DNA from: Erpobdella octoculata
Taxonomy: Eukaryota; Annelida; Clitellata; Hirudinida; Erpobdellidae
Direction of reading: 5' to 3'
DNA length: 64,000 nucleotides
Assembly (NCBI GenBank): GCA_963978895.1
Contig: OZ022247.1
Coordinates: 16,066,312 to 16,130,311 of the forward strand
The notes beneath the pieces are model-generated. The model had not been told where the DNA came from. It saw nothing but the letters and a program-made list of their open reading frames with translations, and searched no databases. Below, piece by piece: positions 1 through 11,040 of this stretch. The position numbers were made by a program, and so were the translations under genes. How positions within the stretch are numbered: the stretch's first letter is position 1; every line of letters starts with the position of its first letter.

Positions 1-129
1 ATGGAATAAACTAAAATGTCCAAAGGGGAAATTGAACTCAAAAAGTGCAGCTTTGGAGGTTTTCAAAAAAGAGTTCCTTCTAACAAAAACAAAGTTAGAT
101 AAGCTTGAAAAAGAAGTTGATGAAAAACG

Positions 130-295
130 TGAGTATATATTTATATTTATATTTATATTTATATTTATATTATTATTATTATTATTATTATTTATATTTA
201 TATTTATATTTATATTTATATTTATAAATATATTTATAATATATATTTATAAATATAAATATAAATAATAATAATATAAATATAAATATAAACTT
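130..295. repeat. AT-rich low-complexity tandem repeat
   Basis: Short imperfect units of the type tatattta, interrupted by a (tta)n stretch and by tataaat units. Reading frames across it encode only F/I/L/Y/K runs and are not genes. It abuts the 3' side of the gag remnant on the minus strand. Confidence 0.9.
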
Positions 296-1222
296 TTTTC
301 CTGAGTGAAAACAACCATCCGCTATTACCGGTGAAAAGCAGCCACATTTTAATTGTACCTCATTCATTTTACCTTCCATTACCATGGCCGCGCATGCATT
401 CACTACTCTACTGTTGACCCAGCGACTTAACTCATTGACGTCACCGCTTTCCTTCTCCAACAAATATTCGGCCATTCCCGACGGACACTTTCCAAAGAAT
501 TGCTCTTTTAGAAACAAAAACAAAAAGTTTTTGTACCCGCGAGATCCACCCAGCGCCTGAGGTAACTATCTAGTCGCACCAGAAACTGTTCCCAAGTCTC
601 TTCTGGTTCAAGCTTTGACTCTCGAAACTTTATGCGGTAGTCTTCTGCCGACTTCCCAAAACGGCGAAGGAGTGCCTCTTTTACCGACCCGTAATCCTGC
701 ATCTGACTATCGCTGAGTTGGCCAAACACTTCCAATGTCTTCGCGCTCAGCAGAGAACCCAGAAGCATTCCCCAACCCTTTTTTGGGTGATCATTTGCCG
801 TGGCCAATGCCTCAAAACGGAGCAGAAAAGCGTCCACGTCGTCACCTTCCGAGAACTTTGGATATAGAATCTTTGTTACCTCTACCTTTGGCTTTTTTTT
901 TGTTAGGGCCTCTTATTCCAGCTTTTTCAATTCCAATTCATGCTGGCGTTGTTCGCGCTCACGTAGAAGTTGAAGTTCTCGTTCTTCTTTAGCTTGTTGA
1001 AGTTGGAGTTCTCGTTCTTCTTTAGCTTCTTGAGTCTTTTTCTCTTCATGTTCACGTTCTTGTTGAGCTATTTTATCTTCCCGCTCCTGCTGAGCTTTTT
1101 TTTTCCCGTTCCTCCAATCTCTTAACCCTTTCTTCATCCTTCAATTCTTTGACGTAATTCCTTAAATCCACTCCAGAATAGCCTAGAGCCTGTCCCATCG
1201 CAATGAATTTCTCGTCAGACAT
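296..1222 (-). pseudogene. Gypsy-type LTR retrotransposon gag remnant
   Basis: The ATG at 1222 (minus) opens a reading frame beginning MSDEKFIAMGQALGY. It changes frame at an A run near 1096-1105 and continues as a Q/E/R-rich coiled coil (913-1137). A globular, SCAN-like capsid domain follows (508-880), with key stretches LYPKFSEGDDVDAFL, FGKSAEDYR and EPEETWEQFLVRLDSYL. Another frame change near 510-525 joins a short C-terminal piece containing YLLEKESGDVNELSRWV. This arrangement (coiled coil, then SCAN-like capsid) is known from metazoan Gypsy gag proteins, which package element RNA. No zinc knuckle, protease or polymerase follows, so it is a 3'-truncated, frameshifted relic. A diverged second copy of the gag start lies near 12040-12093. 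Sure about retroelement gag; clade assignment is inferred. Confidence 0.75.
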
Positions 1223-1640
1223 CCTTCACAAAAGAAAAAAAAATTCGGTCACTTGTGATCAAACAACTTCAGAAATTATATTTACGGATGAAAATGCGTA
1301 AATACGTCGAGGTCACCAATGTAAACGTAGAGGAATATGCTTTCTAGCGATTCGAAACGTTAAAGTCGAAGTTATTTATAACACAATATTTCTCGAATTT
1401 ATTTTAACTTTATTATTCTTCCTTGAATATAATCTTTCACTTGACTCTAAACTGAATTATCTCACTTTGTAGAAGTTCGCCCGGTTCTGACAAATCTTTT
1501 GATAATTCCAATTTCTCTTTGCAGCACGTCTTTTCAAACTTTTATTATCTCTCGAACACTCAACTTTAACACACTGTCTAAATTCTAAAAATTCATACAC
1601 AAAATAATATTTTCTTTTAGGCAAACTCGATTGAAAAAAG
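1223..1640 (-). mobile_element. 5' leader, primer-binding site and partial LTR of the gag remnant
   Basis: Upstream of the gag start on the minus strand, 1223-1320 is leader. Near 1305-1320 the minus strand reads TTGGTGACCTCGACG, a typical primer-binding-site context just after an LTR ending in CA. From 1321 upward the sequence (for example atgctttctagcgattcg at 1338) matches 11903-11985 closely, as expected of an LTR. The outer LTR end cannot be fixed; 1457-1648 encodes a short basic frame that I do not recognise. Confidence 0.55.
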
Positions 1641-1740
1641 TGGCGCACTTGGCTGAATCGATTTTATTTTTAATTTTTTCCAATACTCTAAATCGGTTTA
1701 AAAATAATTTATTCCCAAACACAAACTCCATAATCTTATA

Positions 1741-1784
1741 GGCTAATAGATCTATTTCGGCAATTTTTTGCCATCATCAGAGCC
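1741..1784 (-). ncRNA. hammerhead-ribozyme-like motif
   Basis: Read on the minus strand: GGCT, core CTGATGA, a T, stem II GGC/GCC, core GAAA, short stem III ATAGATCTAT, T, then AGCC closing stem I. This matches the minimal hammerhead fold (CUGANGA, GAAA, UH cleavage position) with a very short stem III, the form reported for Penelope-like retroelements. It is one of six similar motifs in this window. Catalytic activity is inferred, not shown. Confidence 0.6.
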
Positions 1785-1920
1785 GTTTAACTTTTTAAAA
1801 TAAAATGCAGTGACTAAATGGTAAAAGATACAACTAATTGAAAAGAATTAAAATACAATTTAAATAAAATTTAAATTCATTATATACAAATGTAACAACA
1901 TAAAAAATATTTGAATTAAA

Positions 1921-2231
<311 letters not shown>

Positions 2232-2916
2232 GATTACAGTTTTTCAACTTTTCAATGAAGATTTAGAAGCAGATTGTTTGGGATTAATCAAAAAGTCACC
2301 AGTGGTTTGTACCAGAGGAAACAGCAGAAAACTAACGTTAGGAAATTTCAAGCAAGACGCTAGAAAGTATTTTTTCAGAAACAGAGTGGTGCAGCACTGA
2401 AATAGTTTGCCCGATAGCATTGTTTTGGCAAGAAACGTGCAAGAGGCTTTGTTCCTGTGCCTAATAAACTATTATATATATATATATGCTTGGTAATGTA
2501 AATATTACAACTAGAAAACGACGTTGACTGTATATTACTTTGGTTTTTTCCAGTCGATATCATAAACGTTTACGTGTCTATATATTGATATTTTTAAAAA
2601 TTCGAGTCAATTTTATTTCGGACTAGTTTTAATGGTTTGTTTCATTTCATTTGGTTTATTTCATCCTTTGTTCTTATTAGCTTTCAATGCTCCATTTCAA
2701 TAATCAATGCTTTATATTAAAATCCAATGCTTTATACCATTATTTAAGGTATCATACTAATATCCAATGTTTCATATTTCAACGTTTCGAATCACTCCAT
2801 ATCATTATTCAATATTTTATACCAATATTAAACGTTTCGTATCAACATACAATAGTTCATATCAATACTTAATTTATTCTTATATGTTTTAACTCATATT
2901 TATGAAATTAAATTAG
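2232..2916. other. AT-rich stretch without a recognised gene
   Basis: No coding signal. The part 2683-2880 contains loosely repeated phrases such as caatgctttat, caatgtttcatat and caatattttatacc, suggesting a decayed tandem repeat. Confidence 0.5.
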
Positions 2917-2958
2917 GGGCTCTGAAGATGGATACGTCCGAAACTGGCCAGTTAGCCC
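2917..2958 (+). ncRNA. hammerhead-ribozyme-like motif
   Basis: Stem I GGGCT (2917-2921) pairs with AGCCC (2954-2958). Between them lie core CTGAAGA (2922-2928), stem II GGA-TACG-TCC, core GAAA (2940-2943) and a self-complementary stem III ACTGGCCAGT. All core positions of the hammerhead consensus are present; one extra T precedes stem II, as in the other copies here. Confidence 0.65.
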
Positions 2959-3256
<298 letters not shown>

Positions 3257-3620
3257 TAGCAGTGCCCGTAGCGGCTTCGCTCGCATGAAATTAGAGAATT
3301 TGAACCGTGCATACATAGTAGAGTACTGCACGGATCAATTTTTTAGGTCTCGGCTCGGCCCGTCGACAACTTGGCCCAGCCCGTTTCAAAAACCGAAATT
3401 CCTGGTCCGGCACGGCCCGTCTAATATGGGCCCGGCCCGTTTTTACAGGCCTAAAAGTTCTATATACTTGATGAAAATCTTCGGCCCGTCCCACCTTGAC
3501 TTCAGGTTTAGCCCGGCCCGTCTGAACACTCTAAAATCACTAAAATGTCTATATACTTGGTTAAAAATCTCGGCCCGTCCCACCTTGATTTAAGGTTTGG
3601 GCAGGGCCGTATGAAGACCC
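3257..3620. repeat. GGCCCGT-rich dispersed repeat
   Basis: It opens with cagtgcccgtagcggcttcgctcgcatg, a phrase of the kind found at the ends of many dispersed invertebrate repeats. The motif cggcccgt then recurs at least seven times with AT-rich spacers, in places as a roughly 100-bp unit (tctatatacttg...cggcccgtcccaccttga twice). No protein is supported. It may be a non-autonomous transposon with subterminal repeats. Confidence 0.45.
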
Positions 3621-3629
3621 TAAAATAAC

Positions 3630-4010
3630 CTTATTTTCCACCCCACATTTGAGGTCCCGGAAACCAAATTTTAAAAAAATGGTATAACACGTATATCTTT
3701 ATTTTTAGAATAGAAACTAAATACTAATTTTTACATCTGTGGTATTTACAGTTTTTGAGTAGCAGTTACTTTAGAAAACAAATAACTCTATTTTCCACCC
3801 CACATTTGAAGTCCTGGAAACCAAATTTTGAAAAAATGCTAAAACACGTATTTCATTATTTTTGGAGTAGAAACTAAATACTAATTTTTACTCCTGTAGC
3901 ATTCACAGGTTTTGAGTAGCAGCTACTTTAAAAACCAAATAACCCAATTTTCCAACCCACATTTGAGGTCCGGGAAACCGAATTGGCAAAAAATGGTGAA
4001 ACACGTATTT
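3630..4010. repeat. Tandem repeat, 157-bp unit, about 2.4 copies
   Basis: The phrase cacatttga(g/a)gtcc(c/t)gg recurs at 3644, 3801 and 3958, giving a period of 157 bp. Copies differ by scattered substitutions. The frame at 3912-4250 crosses the array and looks non-coding. Confidence 0.8.
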
Positions 4011-4790
4011 TTTTATTTTTTAAGAAGAATCCATATACCAAATTTCAAAATCTCCTCATTTTTGGTTTTCGAGATATACATTGTTTTAGAAAAAGTTTGT
4101 TTTCCAGTTTTTTCCCCTCAGGAGCAAAATTTTCAAAATTCCTTTCTTAGTGGATGCTTACGCAATAAAAGTAATATAAGTTCCAAATTTCACGTTCCTA
4201 GGGTAACAGCGTTTAACAAATTTAGTGATGTAAATCTCACATCAAATTAAATACAATTTGTAATATTGTTTGTAAGTCTCCCGATATAAATCTTAATCTT
4301 TGCAGCGCTTTAGCTTTTTGTAATATTTGTAAACATAAAAAGCAGCTGCTAAAAAACGTGAAAATTTGAAATAGGCATCTTCTCTGGTAGATGCTCTTGT
4401 GACCGGTGTTGGCAAGCTACTTACCAGAGATGATCTTATCAAGTTTGACACATCCCCAATTTCGTCTGCGGTAGTTAAAAGATGAAGCTTCCAAAGAGAA
4501 ATCATTGTTTTTCCGCTTGTATAATACTGGTATGCCATCTAGTGCTCCTGTAAAACGTTTGTTTAGCCTTGGTAGCCAGATTCTTACACACAATCGCAAT
4601 CGTCTTCTGATGAAAAGTTAGAGATGCAACTCCTACTTTGCGATAATAATTTCTAGACTTTTGCACTGAAATAAAATTTATTTTTGTGTTGTAGTTTCTG
4701 ATTTATATTTTATATTTGTTCCAGCCTTGATTATATAGTTTCTGAACCTGTGCAAACTGTACAATAAGGCTTCGAGCACTTAGCGCCATA
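4011..4790. other. No recognised gene
   Basis: Short overlapping frames on the minus strand (4293-4599) have no recognisable domain. At 4404 the phrase ccggtgttggcaagctactta vaguely resembles a hAT-like terminus and could be the left end of the element whose right end is at 4984; this is weak. Confidence 0.4.
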
Positions 4791-4794
4791 AAGT

Positions 4795-4984
4795 AAAGTA
4801 ATAAGTAATAGCTGTGTAATAGTATTACATTTTGTCAGTAACTTGTAATAGTAATATATTACAAAAAGTAACTTGTAATAGTAATATATTACAAAAAGTA
4901 ACTTGTAATAGCAATATATTAAATTTTTTAACCAAGTAACTGTAATAGTAATATATTACTTTTTAGAGTAATAGTCCCCAACAC
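4795..4984. mobile_element. hAT-like terminus with subterminal repeats
   Basis: Three to four copies of agtaacttgtaatagtaatatattac lead to a right end whose reverse complement begins CAGTGTTGGGGACTATTAC. CAGTG-type termini with short subterminal repeats are characteristic of non-autonomous hAT elements. Related ends occur at 17114/17794 and 45998/46780. Only this end is clear. Confidence 0.5.
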
Positions 4985-5595
4985 TGTATATAACTATATA
5001 ACATATTTTGATAGCAAGTGATTTTTGATGCAATCTTTATTAAACTACAGCGTATTTCGCAAAAGCCAATTTGTTAAAACTAACTATCTGCTATTTTTTA
5101 AACAAGATAGAATGCTTTTTTGAATATAAATGGCACCCCACGTTTTAAGTGTTGAAAATTTATGGCTTGTTTGTTGTACGAATTTCCACAATTAAGGCAT
5201 GCCTGCATTAAGACATTTCTCACATTGCCCAGAGAAAAATTATTTTATTTTTTTTTATTTTACAAAAACGTGCTATTTTTAAAAGTTTTTTTAAATATTT
5301 TATTTTTTAGCTGTTCTCAGCGCTATTCGCTACCGCTACTTTTATTCAAAAACAAAATAAGTTTTTTATAACAATTAAATGATTTTCCATGTATTTAGTT
5401 TGTACTTGAAGTATGCTTGAAATCTGAATCTGGTTGATTGATCGACGAGCGTAAGCGTCTCTTTGAAATGTGAATTATGTGGAACCTTCCTTACCTTGCT
5501 AAAGCGAGTGTGTGCGTCTCTTTGAAGCGTCGCAGAAGATGTATAGCGGGTGTTAGTGATGTTTTGAGGTATATGATATCTGGCTGTTTGAGTGT
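4985..5595. other. AT-rich flank without a recognised gene
   Basis: No domain-bearing frame was seen. The phrase gcgtctctttgaa occurs twice (5455 and 5515). Confidence 0.4.
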
Positions 5596-8500
5596 GTATA
5601 AACCATAGATATATAGATGGGACATATCAATCTATTTCCGGCACAATTTGAAAGCTGCCATTTTCAACCTGAGCTTGTTTACATTTGCTCATTTGAGCGA
5701 TATTTGTTGCCGGTGTATTATGACGATACCTGACAAATCTGCTAAAGCTCTAGTTTTTTTTGTAGATGTTGCTGTGTTTTTTATTTGAAAAACCTGTATA
5801 AGAACTATACTTAGTGTTAATTGACTTCCCGAGCTCATATATCCTGTCGCTGTTTGTAAACAAAGTAAAATCATTAAAGACTCTGACTTATTAAATTTAA
5901 AGAAGGCAAGGCCACAAAGCTTAAAACTTAAAAGGGTCATACATCCGTTTTATTACTTTGTTGTCATGAAGCGTGTAACCAGTTTTCCGTTATTCTATTG
6001 CTCTTTGATGACCATGATCTTTGATGTGTTAATTACTTTCTTATGCTAATAATGTTAATAATGATATTTGGTTGTCGCGTGTCTTAGTGTTGAAGGTTTG
6101 TTATTGGTAGTTTCAATAAATCTGTTAAAGTTAAGAGGAAGTCTTTTGATTCATTTATTATACTCAGTTATACTGGTCCTGATTTGTGTGTCACTATGAT
6201 ATAATATAACAATAATACAACTATGATATCTGACTCTAAAAAATTGATCTGATATTATTTATTCATCCACCATTTTAAATCATTTCAAATTAAAAATGTT
6301 CATGCTTATAATGTTTTAGTCAACAACTCCACAATTTATGATTCTAGTAATTTCAATAAACTTGTTTAAATTGAAACAAATGTGTCTTAATTTACTGGTT
6401 TTGATATGCATAGGTGGGGGTTATGATGTAGAAATTATGTTAACAAATGCTACAAGCTCAGGTAATCTCTGTAAATTTGTTTCGATTAAACAATTATAGT
6501 TTAATTAATACATTCAAAACAATGTTACAGGTTTGCTTACACTTAAATTATGTAAAGTAGATTAAGAAATACTGACTTATAGTTATAAAACTAGAATGAT
6601 ACAAGTTGGGACATGAAGATCAGTAATGCTATACCCATCCTGTATTGCTTTTTGCATAATTAAAGCTTTTTTGATCTATTCTTGAGACAGGAAGCTTAGT
6701 GGTACCATGACATGGATTTATGCTCATGAATATTTTTAATTTATTCTCAGTCATCAACCAGGCTATATAAACAAATTCATCTATAAATTATGCCTGCTGT
6801 ATTTGATAGAAACACTGGTTTTGCTAGATATTTATGTTGACTTATTTCTTATATAAAGATCTACTTCAACTTAACTTTTGCTTTCAGATTGTCTTCATTT
6901 TAATTTTTGCTTTCAGATTTATTGCAACTCAACTTTTGCTTTCATATTTAATTCAAATTATTTTTTTATTTTAGTTAACATTGTGATTGTATTTTTTATT
7001 TGTTTCCTGTTATAAATCAACTAAATTAAGTACTAATATTCTCTTTTTTTAGTCTTTCTTAATTTACTAGCAGTTAACTTAGTTTTTTTAGAGTTTATGA
7101 AATGACGAAGCTGTGTTGTATAAAGAGTTGTGAAGATACTGTAGGAAACATAAGCATTACTCACCACCGGTTAGTTATAAACAACCAATGATTAAAAAAT
7201 TCATATTAATTAATTGATAAAATGAGATAATTGTATCTTTATTTAAGGTTTCCTGTTGACCCTCTACAAAGAGAAAAATGGATTCAAGAAGTAAAGAAGT
7301 TCATGCAAGATGGTTGGCAGCCTAAGAAGACTAACGTCATCTGTAGTCGACACTTCACAGAATCGATGTTCATACACTTCAAGACGAAAGTTTGCCTTGT
7401 GAAGCAAGCTGTTCCATCTGTGTTCAACTTCATAAAGGTTTGTATTATGAACATAATAAAAATTTATTTTTATATTGATTCGTTTGGATATCAAAGAAAA
7501 TTGTTTTGGTATTTTAATAGATGGAAGAGAATTATGCAGAGAAACTGATAGCTGAAGTTCTGAACTTTTTTTTAAATTTTTCTTTATATTCTTTACTACT
7601 TTAGATTTACTAATTATTCTTATTAATAGGTAGTTGATTTCAGCAATGATTTTGCAAAAATTGAAGTGATATCTGACAGAGAAAGTGAACTTGTTGGTAG
7701 TGAAGTAGTTGTTTATAAGGTTAAGCTTATGTATTTTATTTAGAAAATATTTTCAACATTTTAAATGACATAAATTGTAATGCTATAACAATAACTTTTT
7801 AGGACCACAGCTATTTTCTGTCTCTTGATAAAATTGAAAGCAAATTGAATACCCTTGTTGCACGTTGTCGAGGTCTTCACAAGAAAAATCGCTACTATGA
7901 AAGATATTTTAAAAGAAATATATCATATCAAAGGCACAATTTGAAATTGAAATATGAGATGAAGCAATTGCGTGACATCAACAGAAAACTAAACTGCCAG
8001 CTAAAAACGTCAAGTATAAATATAAATTATCTTTATTGAACAAATTCAGATATACATATTTATATAGTTATATTTTATTTACATAAAATTCTAAGGTTTT
8101 CCTGTTCACTTGTTGTCTAATGGTTCTAAAGAGTATACTGAAGAACAGAAAAAATTTGCAATAACTTTACATTTATATGGACCAAAGGCTTATGACTACC
8201 TCAGATCATCAGGCATCAGTTTGCCTAGTCCAAGGACTTTAAGAAGGTAAAACTTTATTATATATGCACTTGTTTTGTTTAATTTGAATGGCTGGATAGC
8301 ATTAAAATAATGTTTTTTCTTAATTTTATATTCTTATTATATTTATGCTTGGTTGTTTAGATGGTTAGAAAGCACAGATGCCAGACCTGGCTTTAATTCT
8401 CAGGTCCTAAATACTTTGGCTAGTCTTAAAATCCAGAAACCAGAAGAGTACAGTAACTGCAATCTTATGATTGATTCTATGGCTATTCATAAACATATCA

Positions 8501-10483
8501 CTTTTGATAGCCAGAGTGGTACCATGTCAGGATTCGTTGATTTGGGTGAGTCCTTTAGACTTTAACATTTTAAAGTTATATTTGGTTAGTAATATCTAAT
8601 GTTGTAGGTTGTGGATCCAGCACCAATGATGAAGCAAAAGAAGTTTTGGTGTTTTTGCTCGTTGGAACGACGGGCTATTGGAAAATGCCTATTGCTTATT
8701 ATTGCACCAATGGACTGCCAGCCATAATTCAGAAAGATTTGGTTTTGTATGCAATTGATAAATTAATCTTGATTATCTGCACAAAGAAAGAAAAGAAATT
8801 TGTAATAAATTTTTCATTGTTATTTCTTTTGCTGGTACCAATCTTAATTATTTGCTTATTTATTAAACAGACAACATTTATGAAGAAGAAGTGTTTGAAG
8901 AACCAGGTGATTATGGAATCGACTCAGAGCTTGCTCAAGTCTTGATAGAAAATGTAATTAGCTACATAGCTGGTTGGATTGTATCCAAGCTATTTAAAAA
9001 ACTGGAATGTAATGTTTGCAGGTTCAAATTATAAATTGTTACAGTCATAAATTTTGGTTTCCTGTGTTTTTAGTACTAAATAATATTTTCAATTTTATAG
9101 ATACAGTTTAGTTGATGAGCACAAGAACCAAGGACATGAAATAGGACTGCAGCTGCTAGTGGTGAAAAATAAAGGTGGTCATGTCTTTCCTTCTTCTGAA
9201 GTTATAAAAGTAAGATAAAATTAAGATTTGTTATTTATAAATATGGTATTAAAAAACACTTTTTTTTTAGGTATGTCAGACAGCAGAAAAATTTTTAAGA
9301 CAACATGTATCAGCCACAAATGCCAAAGATGAAATTAAAATGAAAGAACTTATTTGCCAAACATTAACATCAATTGGATCCAAAGATATTTTTAACCTGG
9401 GGGATCATATAAGAGATACACAGGATGGCATTGACAATCATTCCTATCTGCTGCTTAAGTCGATCGTTTATGAGTTTTTCAAGTTATGACAATATCAGCG
9501 AGCAAAAATTAATACACAAAACCTTAAAAGTTCAGGTTTAAGACAAAAACTAACAAAAACAATTTTATCTAGTGGACAGTAACTTAAATTTTCAATTTTT
9601 TGTGCCATTTTCAGTTTTTGTTCATTGAAAAGCCAAACAGAATTTATTGTATTAATAAAAACACTTGTAAAATCATAGTTTGTTGCCTCAGTTTTTTGCA
9701 AATCTATTTCAACATTATTGGAAACTGTGTACTGAACTGATACTACACAAATGTAATCGCAAAGTGAAAAGGAATAAATATAAACTCAATAGTTGGCATA
9801 GTGCTTTTTACTTGCTTAAAAACTATGTAAATAAATGTAATCGTCTCAGGTAGATTCATTTCAGGGCAAAGAAGAATTGGTAGTGACTTCAATAATCTAT
9901 GTTAATTCTAAAAAGTATTATGTACTTTAGAAAAAGCCAGTAACTATTATTGCTAATCTAACCTAGTCAGGATTTAGTTCTAAGTCTAGTCTAAGATATC
10001 TCTTTTAAGAAAATGTCTTTGAAGACATAATGAATTCAGATTTTATGCTGAAACTTAAACTATCAGCATAAAATAGATACATATGACTATCAGTTATCTT
10101 CAGATAAAAGCATTTTCTTAAAATGTTATGGTTTTAAAGTTTAAATCAAAAGATTCAAGGGAATTTATAAAAGTCATTTCTGTCAAAAACAATTAAAGCA
10201 TGCGCTGAAGAAACAAAGAAATTTTGATAGAAAGTCATAAATTAATCTATGATAAACAAATATTGAAAGAATAACGCGTTGTCATTGCTTTATAATAGTT
10301 AACTGCAAAATTGGAATGAATTGCTTATCGAAGTAAAGCAAGCCGCCGGTGTAGACAAATGTAAACAAATCTCTTGTCTATGGTCAGTCAGGAGGCACAA
10401 ACTAAAACTCCACTGCGCGCGTAAAACCAAACAAAAACCGCAAATAAGCCTATATGGCCTATCTAGATATCTATGGTATAAAC
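5596..10483 (+). mobile_element. P-superfamily DNA transposon with 8-bp target duplication
   Basis: The exact octamer gtataaac lies at 5596-5603 and 10476-10483. Between these the element (5604-10475, 4872 bp) starts catagatatatagatggg and ends with the inverted form cctatctagatatctatg; the terminal inverted repeat is about 24 bp with three mismatches. A subterminal TGTTTACATTTG box is also inverted at both ends (about 5676 and 10360). The 8-bp duplication and CA...TG ends are the known signature of P elements. The intron-containing THAP/P-transposase gene lies between them in forward orientation. Flanks 5689-7100 and 9490-10450 have no other gene. Confidence 0.88.
7102..9489 (+). pseudogene. 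THAP-domain P-element transposase gene, spliced, catalytic core missing
   Basis: Exons read by GT-AG boundaries and phase: 7102-7169, 7248-7437, 7521-7556, 7630-7719, 7803-8013, 8096-8246, 8361-8545, 8608-8746, 8871-9021, 9101-9209, 9271-9489 (TGA). The first two exons encode a THAP zinc-binding DNA-binding domain (LCCIKSC..., FPVDPLQREKWI, ICSRHF, AVPSVF). Exon 5 is a coiled coil. Exons 6-8 match the start of the P/THAP9 RNase-H-like transposase: LRSSGISLPSPRTLRRW, LMIDSMAI with the first catalytic Asp, and EVLVFLLVGTTGYWKMP. Exons 9-11 match the C-terminal region (YIAGWIVSKLFKKL, CNVC, DNHSYLLLKSIVYEF). Everything between, including the other acidic residues, is absent, and the phase of exon 8 does not fit exon 9. 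About 515 codons compared with 750-900 for family members. It is therefore an internally deleted copy that still keeps its DNA-binding part. Confidence 0.85.
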
Positions 10484-11040
10484 ATAGTAGACTGGAGATC
10501 CGAAATGAAGAACTGAGAGTTACAACGGATAGTAACTTAATCAAGTATTTTTTAATAGAAAAAAAAGAATTTTTTATGTAAAAAGTAAATTTTTAACTTT
10601 ATAAAAATTAACATTTTTTTTTTATAAAAATTTCAGTTGACATTGAATTTTATTTGCGTAGTCTCTAGTTCGATGGTCTATTTATGTCTATTTAACGTCG
10701 CCTGTGTTATCGGTATATTAGAATTGTATATTTTTTATGTCGGATATCGCGTTAAATTAAAATAAAGCTCATATCAACTACTTTTAGCTATAAGAAATCG
10801 ACGTTTCTGTTTCTTACAAACCGGAGTTTAGTCTCCGATGTCGTACCAAAAATAGATTAATACAAATAATGAATATTCATGGTCCAAAAGACTCTAAATC
10901 GTTTTTTCGGAGGCCATCTTGGCATCTCGCTCAAAACCTGCTCATCTCCGATATATCTATTCTATATATATGGTCCGACGACGACAGAAAAGATATCGAC
11001 CAGGTTATCCAGGCATTTTAACAGTATTGTGTCAAAGAAA
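10484..11040. other. Flank of the P element and possible LTR/leader
   Basis: No gene. The stretch 10670-10830 contains aataaag and cacks of the kind seen at LTR ends (tgttatcggtatattag) just upstream of the Gypsy gag. No second copy exists in the window, so an LTR cannot be confirmed. Confidence 0.3.

Noticed and set aside
4293..4599. Two overlapping minus-strand frames of 60-81 codons
   Set aside because: No domain, and they overlap each other; may be part of a hAT-like non-autonomous element.
10299..10581. 81-86-codon frames on both strands at the right end of the P element
   Set aside because: They overlap the terminal and subterminal inverted repeats and show no domain.
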